Source of the DNA: Methyloversatilis discipulorum
GTDB lineage: Bacteria; Pseudomonadota; Gammaproteobacteria; Burkholderiales; Rhodocyclaceae
Length of the DNA stretch: 64,000 bases
Direction: 5' to 3'
Assembly (NCBI RefSeq): GCF_000385375.1
Contig: NZ_ARVV01000001.1
Coordinates: forward strand, 620,001-684,000
This document shows, piece by piece, positions 60,354-64,000 of the stretch. Both the position numbers and the translations under genes were made by a program. Numbering within the stretch: the stretch's first letter is position 1; each line of letters begins with the position of its first letter. A model generated the notes under the pieces. It was not told the origin of the DNA. It worked only from the letters and a program-made list of their open reading frames with translations, and ran no database searches.

Positions 60354-61157
60354 CTACCAGTACTTCTCGAACAGCATGCTGCCCGGACTGTTGCGCCGGC
60401 ACGGCGTGAAGCCGCGCTCGGTCAGCAGTGCACGCATTTCCGTGGTGAATTCCGGGTTGCCGCACACCATGACGCGGCTGTCGGCCGGCTCCAGCGTGTG
60501 CCCGACGTGGGCCCGCAATGTGCCGTCCGCGATCAGCTGCGGGATGCGTTCGGTCAAGGCGCTGACGCCGGGTTCGCGCGTGACGATGGGAACATAGGTC
60601 AGCCTGCCATGTGACACCGCGGCCGGTGCCTCGATTTCGTCGCGGTAGGCCAGTTCATCCGCGTGGCGCGCGCTGTGCACCAGCACCATGCGCGCGTAGC
60701 GGTCGAGCGCGCCGGGCGTGCGCAGCAGCGAAACGTAGGGGCCGAGGCCGGTGCCGGTGGCCAGCATCCACAGCGTGTCGCCGGGTGCGAGCTGGTTGTC
60801 GAGGAAGAAGCCGAATACCGCCTGCTCCAGCAGCACGGTGTCGCCTTCGCGCAGTGCGGCCAGCTGTGCGGTGAAGGCACCGCCCGGAATCAGCACCAGC
60901 AGGAATTCCAGCTCGCTGTCGGTGGTCGCCGATACGATGGAGTAAGGACGCCAGACCGCGGCCTCCGGCGTGTCGACCGGCAGCCCGAGGCGGGCATAGT
61001 GGCCCGGCTGGAAAAGATAGTTGGCCGGCCGCTCGATGCGGATGGACCACAGCACGGGCGTCCAGCGCCGGATCGCGCTGATGCGCTGGGCGCTCGAGCG
61101 CGGCACGCGTGGCGCGGGTTTGGCCAGTGCCAGGGCTGCTGCGTCGGTTTCGGCCAT
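60354..61157 (-). CDS. fpr: Ferredoxin-NADP+ reductase
   Basis: The 267-residue protein has the FAD-binding RPYSIVS, NAD(P)-binding LATGTGLGPYVSLLR, VLVHSARHADELAYRDEI, VMVCGNPEFTTEMRALL and the ending FEKYW (the aromatic C-terminus stacks on FAD). It exchanges electrons between NADPH and ferredoxin/flavodoxin in the cytoplasm, often under oxidative stress. GGAGAGGGAC precedes the ATG. It is convergent with alkA. Confidence 0.93.
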   Translation of the reverse strand: MAETDAAALALAKPAPRVPRSSAQRISAIRRWTPVLWSIRIERPANYLFQPGHYARLGLPVDTPEAAVWRPYSIVSATTDSELEFLLVLIPGGAFTAQLAALREGDTVLLEQAVFGFFLDNQLAPGDTLWMLATGTGLGPYVSLLRTPGALDRYARMVLVHSARHADELAYRDEIEAPAAVSHGRLTYVPIVTREPGVSALTERIPQLIADGTLRAHVGHTLEPADSRVMVCGNPEFTTEMRALLTERGFTPCRRNSPGSMLFEKYW

Positions 61158-61420
61158 GTCCCTCTCCTTCGTTGCCGTACAGGGCAGACATCCGTCGTGA
61201 CAGCATGGGCGGGCGGTGGTTCGCGCAATCCTTGTCGCAGCGCAAGGCGCGGCGGCGGCCGGCCCTCCAGACTGTCGAAAGCCTGTCCGCAGTCGACACC
61301 TGTTTCTCGCCGCCCGTCGCGTCTCGCCGGCGCGGCGCTGCCCGGGGCACGGTCGCCGGATGCGAACAGCCTTCAGCGCCGGTTGCCAGCGGCGCCGACG
61401 CACCGGCAAGGAGAATCGTC

Positions 61421-61810
61421 TTGAGCGCCCGTCACCGCCAGTTGCCCCTCGTCTACGCCTGCTCCGGCTGTTCCAGCGCTGCGCAGATGGCCAATCACAT
61501 CGCCGTGAAGCTGGACCGCAGTGAGCGGGCTGAAATGTCCTGCATCGCCGGCGTCGGCGGCAACGTCGATCACCTGGTGCGCATTGCCCGCTCCGGTCGT
61601 CCCATCCTGGCACTCGACGGTTGCCCGCTGGAATGCGTGCGCAGCAGCCTGGCGCAGCGCGACGTCGTGCCGACCCGCCACCTGCTGCTGCACGAGCACG
61701 GCGTGCGCAAGCGCCAGCACGGCGAATTCGACACCGACGAGGCGGAGCGGCTGTTCGAACTGGCCGCCGGCATCGCCGCCGAACTGACGCCGGACGACCC
61801 GGCCGGCTGA
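61421..61810 (+). CDS. DGC-domain putative zinc-binding protein
   Basis: The 129-residue protein has the DGC-domain motifs LVYACSGCSSAAQMANHIAVKLDR at the start, CIAGVGGNVDHLV in the middle, and LALDGCPLECVRS with DGCP-x2-C. The conserved cysteines (CSGC, C-IAGVGG, DGCPLEC) suggest zinc or another metal. The start is a TTG eight bases after AAGGAG. It lies just upstream of the FNR-like box and the PEP-CTERM gene. The function of this family is unknown. Confidence 0.85.
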   Translation: MSARHRQLPLVYACSGCSSAAQMANHIAVKLDRSERAEMSCIAGVGGNVDHLVRIARSGRPILALDGCPLECVRSSLAQRDVVPTRHLLLHEHGVRKRQHGEFDTDEAERLFELAAGIAAELTPDDPAG

Positions 61811-61822
61811 ACGCGCGCAAGA

Positions 61823-61836
61823 CTGATCCGGATCAA
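61823..61836. promoter_or_regulatory. Candidate FNR/Anr box
   Basis: CTGATCCGGATCAA matches the FNR consensus TTGAT-N4-ATCAA in 9 of 10 positions. It lies about 60 bp upstream of the PEP-CTERM gene, a promoter-type distance. Confidence 0.55.
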
Positions 61837-61894
61837 CGCAACGTCGTCGGCGCCTGCTTGACTGAAAGTTCGGACAACAAAGAGGAGAGGGCAG

Positions 61895-62614
61895 ATGAAA
61901 CGCGGTGGATTGCGGGCAATGCAGCGCGCGTGTGCGGCTGTCGCGACGGTGGCGGCGATGCTGGCAACGGTGCCGGCCGAGGCGGTGACGCGGCTCAGTT
62001 TCTCCGGCGTCGTGGACAGCGTCAGCGCGGGCTATGCGATACCCGGCATCGATGTCGGTGACGCGATCACAGGCTCGCTGCTGTATGACCCGACGGTCGC
62101 CGACGGCCAGCCGCTGAACTGGATAGGCTACTACCCGGGGGCGATCACCGGTTTCAGCGCGACGATGGGCGCGTTGAGCTTTACCCAGTACACGGCACAG
62201 TCGCCGAACAGCGAAATCGACGTGATCAACGACGACTTCGTCGCCGGGCTGTACCGCGACGACCTCTATTTCCGCGTGGCAGTGGCGGAAGCGGCGACGC
62301 CTGACGTGGTGCGCTTTCTGCAGCTGAGCTTTTCGGTGGCTGGCGCGACGCGACCCGATGTGCTGGTCGATGACAGCCTTCCGGCGGATTTCGACCCCTT
62401 GGCGTTCTCGCTGCGGCGCGGCTTCATCACGGTGCTGCCGCCCGGCGCGAGCCAGGGCAACAACTTCGTGCTGAATTCGGTCTCGGTGGTCCCAGTACCC
62501 GAACCCCGCATGGCGCTGCTGATGCTGGCCGGGCTGCCGCTGCTGTGGCTGTGCGCCCGCCTGCACGAGCGCCGCCGGAGGCCGGCCGCGTCGTCGCCGA
62601 CGCGGCCCGGCTGA
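61895..62614 (+). CDS. PEP-CTERM sorting-domain protein
   Basis: The 239-residue exported protein has a signal peptide (about 1-31, ending AEA) and a C-terminal sorting domain: VPEP at about 201-204, a hydrophobic helix (MALLMLAGLPLLWLCARL) and a basic tail (HERRRR). About ten extra residues follow the tail (PAASSPTRPG), which is longer than usual. PEP-CTERM proteins are processed by exosortase in exopolysaccharide-producing bacteria. The body (SFSGVVDSVSAGYAIPGIDVGDAITGSLLYDPTVAD) is Gly/Asp-rich without a clear enzyme motif. Confidence 0.88.
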   Translation: MKRGGLRAMQRACAAVATVAAMLATVPAEAVTRLSFSGVVDSVSAGYAIPGIDVGDAITGSLLYDPTVADGQPLNWIGYYPGAITGFSATMGALSFTQYTAQSPNSEIDVINDDFVAGLYRDDLYFRVAVAEAATPDVVRFLQLSFSVAGATRPDVLVDDSLPADFDPLAFSLRRGFITVLPPGASQGNNFVLNSVSVVPVPEPRMALLMLAGLPLLWLCARLHERRRRPAASSPTRPG

Positions 62615-62615
62615 C

Positions 62616-64000
62616 TTACTCGGCCAGTGCCGACGGTGCCGGCTGCGCCATCGCGGCCGGATTGAAGGGCAGGCCGTTCACGGTGAGCTGACCCTTGCTG
62701 AAGGCGATCTTGGCCGACAGCTGGCCGTCGGCGCGCGTAACGTAGCCCTGGCTGGTCAGCGGCTGCAGCGTCTGTTCGAACTGGGCGTCGGCCATGGCCG
62801 CAAGCTCGTCCGGATCGGCCTCGTCGCCGACCACGGCCAGCAGGCCGGCCTTGTTGCGTTCGACCATCATGCTGCGTACCAGTGCCTCCGGCAGCGATAC
62901 GGCGCCGCTGGCATCGACCTTGCCGATCAGACCCAGCGGATTGGCCAGCTCATCCGGCGTGATGCCCGGCAGCGATACCTTCGCACTGAGAGAGGTCGGT
63001 CCATGCGGCGTATTGAAGGCGAGACGGTCGATGGCCACGACCGGAGCATGGCCCAGCAGTTCGATTGCCGGCCCCATCAGCTGCCCCATCTGCGCCTGCA
63101 TCGCCTGCGGATTCATCATCAGCGCCGGATCGGCAGACATCGTCATGAAGCTGCGATACAGCCGTGAGGTCGTGCGCGCGTGCAGGTGGCGCAGCGAGAA
63201 GTCGTAGTGGGCCGGGCCGTAGCCCGTGCCGGCCACCTCGAACTTCTCGGCGCCGATGCGGGCAACCAGATCGACGAAGTCGCCGTCCTTCGGGATATCG
63301 ACCTCGTACACCAGCTTGGTCAGTTCCACCTTGGGCAGCGCCGCACTGCCGGAGCGGTCGTCGAAGCTGATCGCGTCCACGGTGAAGCGTTGTGAGCCGG
63401 CGTAGAGCAGCGGGTCGTCTTCGAACAGCCGCGTCTGGTCGCCGCTGAAGGCGAGGCCGGTAATCGCCATGCGCGAACCGGCGGCGTCGGTCACTTCGAG
63501 CTTCGGTGCCGCGCCGCTCATCGTGTACTGCGTCATGCCTTCGGCGAAGTCAATGCGGGCGGTGATGCCGTCCCAGCTCACGCGCATCGCGTCGTCGTCG
63601 TCCTCCGCCGGCACGTCGAACACGAAGGCCGGGCTCGACACGTCGCTGCGGCCGCCGCCAGCGAAGTGATAGACGGTGCGGATGTCCAGCGGCTTCCGGT
63701 CGCCGAACACCTTGCGTACCGCTTCGAGCGCCTCGCCTTCGAGCACCAGTTCCGACTGCGCGACGCCGGCATCGAACTCGGTGCCGCCTATCCACGGACC
63801 GTGGCGGATGTCGGTGCGCACGGTCAGTCGTATCGGTTCGATCGTTTCTTCGCCGGTCGCCTGCAGCGCGCGTGCGGTGTCGCCCATCAGTTCGATGGTG
63901 ACGGTTTCGGTCGAGGAGAACAGGCCGCGCTGGTAGTCGCGCTTGACCAGCTTCACGTTCGGAATGCCTTCGGCCTGCTTCGCCTGGGCGTTGTGCGAGT
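62616..64000 (-). CDS. YdgA-family protein (DUF945), 5' truncated
   Basis: The frame stays open to the right window edge (SHNAQAKQAEGIPNVKLVKRDYQRG at the cut), so the start lies beyond. The visible about 461 residues match the YdgA/DUF945 family: VKLVKRDYQRGLFSSTETVTIELMG near the start, HGPWIGG, and a long beta-rich body. E. coli YdgA is an inner-membrane or periplasmic protein of unknown role. It is convergent with the PEP-CTERM gene, with only one base between the two coding regions. Confidence 0.85.
   Translation of the reverse strand, partial: SHNAQAKQAEGIPNVKLVKRDYQRGLFSSTETVTIELMGDTARALQATGEETIEPIRLTVRTDIRHGPWIGGTEFDAGVAQSELVLEGEALEAVRKVFGDRKPLDIRTVYHFAGGGRSDVSSPAFVFDVPAEDDDDAMRVSWDGITARIDFAEGMTQYTMSGAAPKLEVTDAAGSRMAITGLAFSGDQTRLFEDDPLLYAGSQRFTVDAISFDDRSGSAALPKVELTKLVYEVDIPKDGDFVDLVARIGAEKFEVAGTGYGPAHYDFSLRHLHARTTSRLYRSFMTMSADPALMMNPQAMQAQMGQLMGPAIELLGHAPVVAIDRLAFNTPHGPTSLSAKVSLPGITPDELANPLGLIGKVDASGAVSLPEALVRSMMVERNKAGLLAVVGDEADPDELAAMADAQFEQTLQPLTSQGYVTRADGQLSAKIAFSKGQLTVNGLPFNPAAMAQPAPSALAE

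Overview
The window looks like a chromosomal segment of a high-GC betaproteobacterium. This is inferred from gene content and style: Kdp, a YegD-type Hsp70, a PEP-CTERM protein, tandem c-di-GMP proteins, and many intergenic REP palindromes with a GTGGGAG head. A Rhodocyclales organism such as Methyloversatilis would fit, but no rRNA or other marker is present to prove it. Both ends cut genes: the left edge holds the C-terminal part of an RCK/TrkA-N potassium-efflux protein and the right edge a YdgA-like (DUF945) protein.

Layout. 1-11.2 kb is core-like: a secreted His-rich repeat protein, an alpha/beta hydrolase, a chemoreceptor behind a TRAP transporter (DctQ-DctM, no binding protein), a histidine phosphatase, a YceI protein, and a cytochrome b561/YgiD-type dioxygenase pair facing a divergent LysR gene. 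11.28-17.53 kb is the most unusual part: an integron-type gene-cassette array without an integrase. It starts with a LexA-box candidate and an attI-like site and continues with about eight attC sites. The cassettes encode small, mostly unknown proteins, including DUF5677-like, SUKH/SMI1-like and HEPN (AbiU2-like) proteins. An IS1182-family element sits exactly at the recombination point of one attC. 17.6-20.8 kb is a run of small membrane and zinc-ribbon proteins ending in a RelE/ParE-type toxin-antitoxin pair.

20.8-28.8 kb: YfbM, YggL, a HAD phosphatase, a small protein behind a strong Fur-box candidate, an MgtE-type transporter, a DGPF (YciI) protein with its ECF42-type sigma factor, and a CorC/HlyC protein. 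28.9-37.0 kb is a full kdpFABC-kdpDE potassium-uptake operon with an extra 35-residue membrane ORF between kdpC and kdpD. 37.1-40.7 kb: a phospholipid-synthesis trio (CDP-alcohol transferase, acyltransferase, CdsA) and exported MsrB-MsrA. 41.0-47.3 kb: a YciI/VOC pair and two adjacent PAS-GGDEF-EAL proteins separated by a nested inverted repeat. 47.5-54.2 kb: an ATP-grasp protein, the Hsp70-like protein, a 130-bp tandem REP array and a three-gene redox module (molybdopterin oxidoreductase, ferredoxin, FAD ferredoxin reductase). 54.3-64 kb: VapC with a Phd-type antitoxin, a MocR-like regulator whose PLP lysine is an arginine, an SDR, the alkylation-repair set alkB-ada-alkA, ferredoxin-NADP reductase, a DGC zinc protein, a PEP-CTERM protein with an FNR-like box, and the DUF945 protein.

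Most gaps over 300 bp between host genes are filled by REP clusters. These are palindromes whose stems differ in sequence but keep pairing, and two clusters have expanded into 113-bp and 130-bp tandem arrays. I saw no tRNA, rRNA, CRISPR array, prophage or origin.
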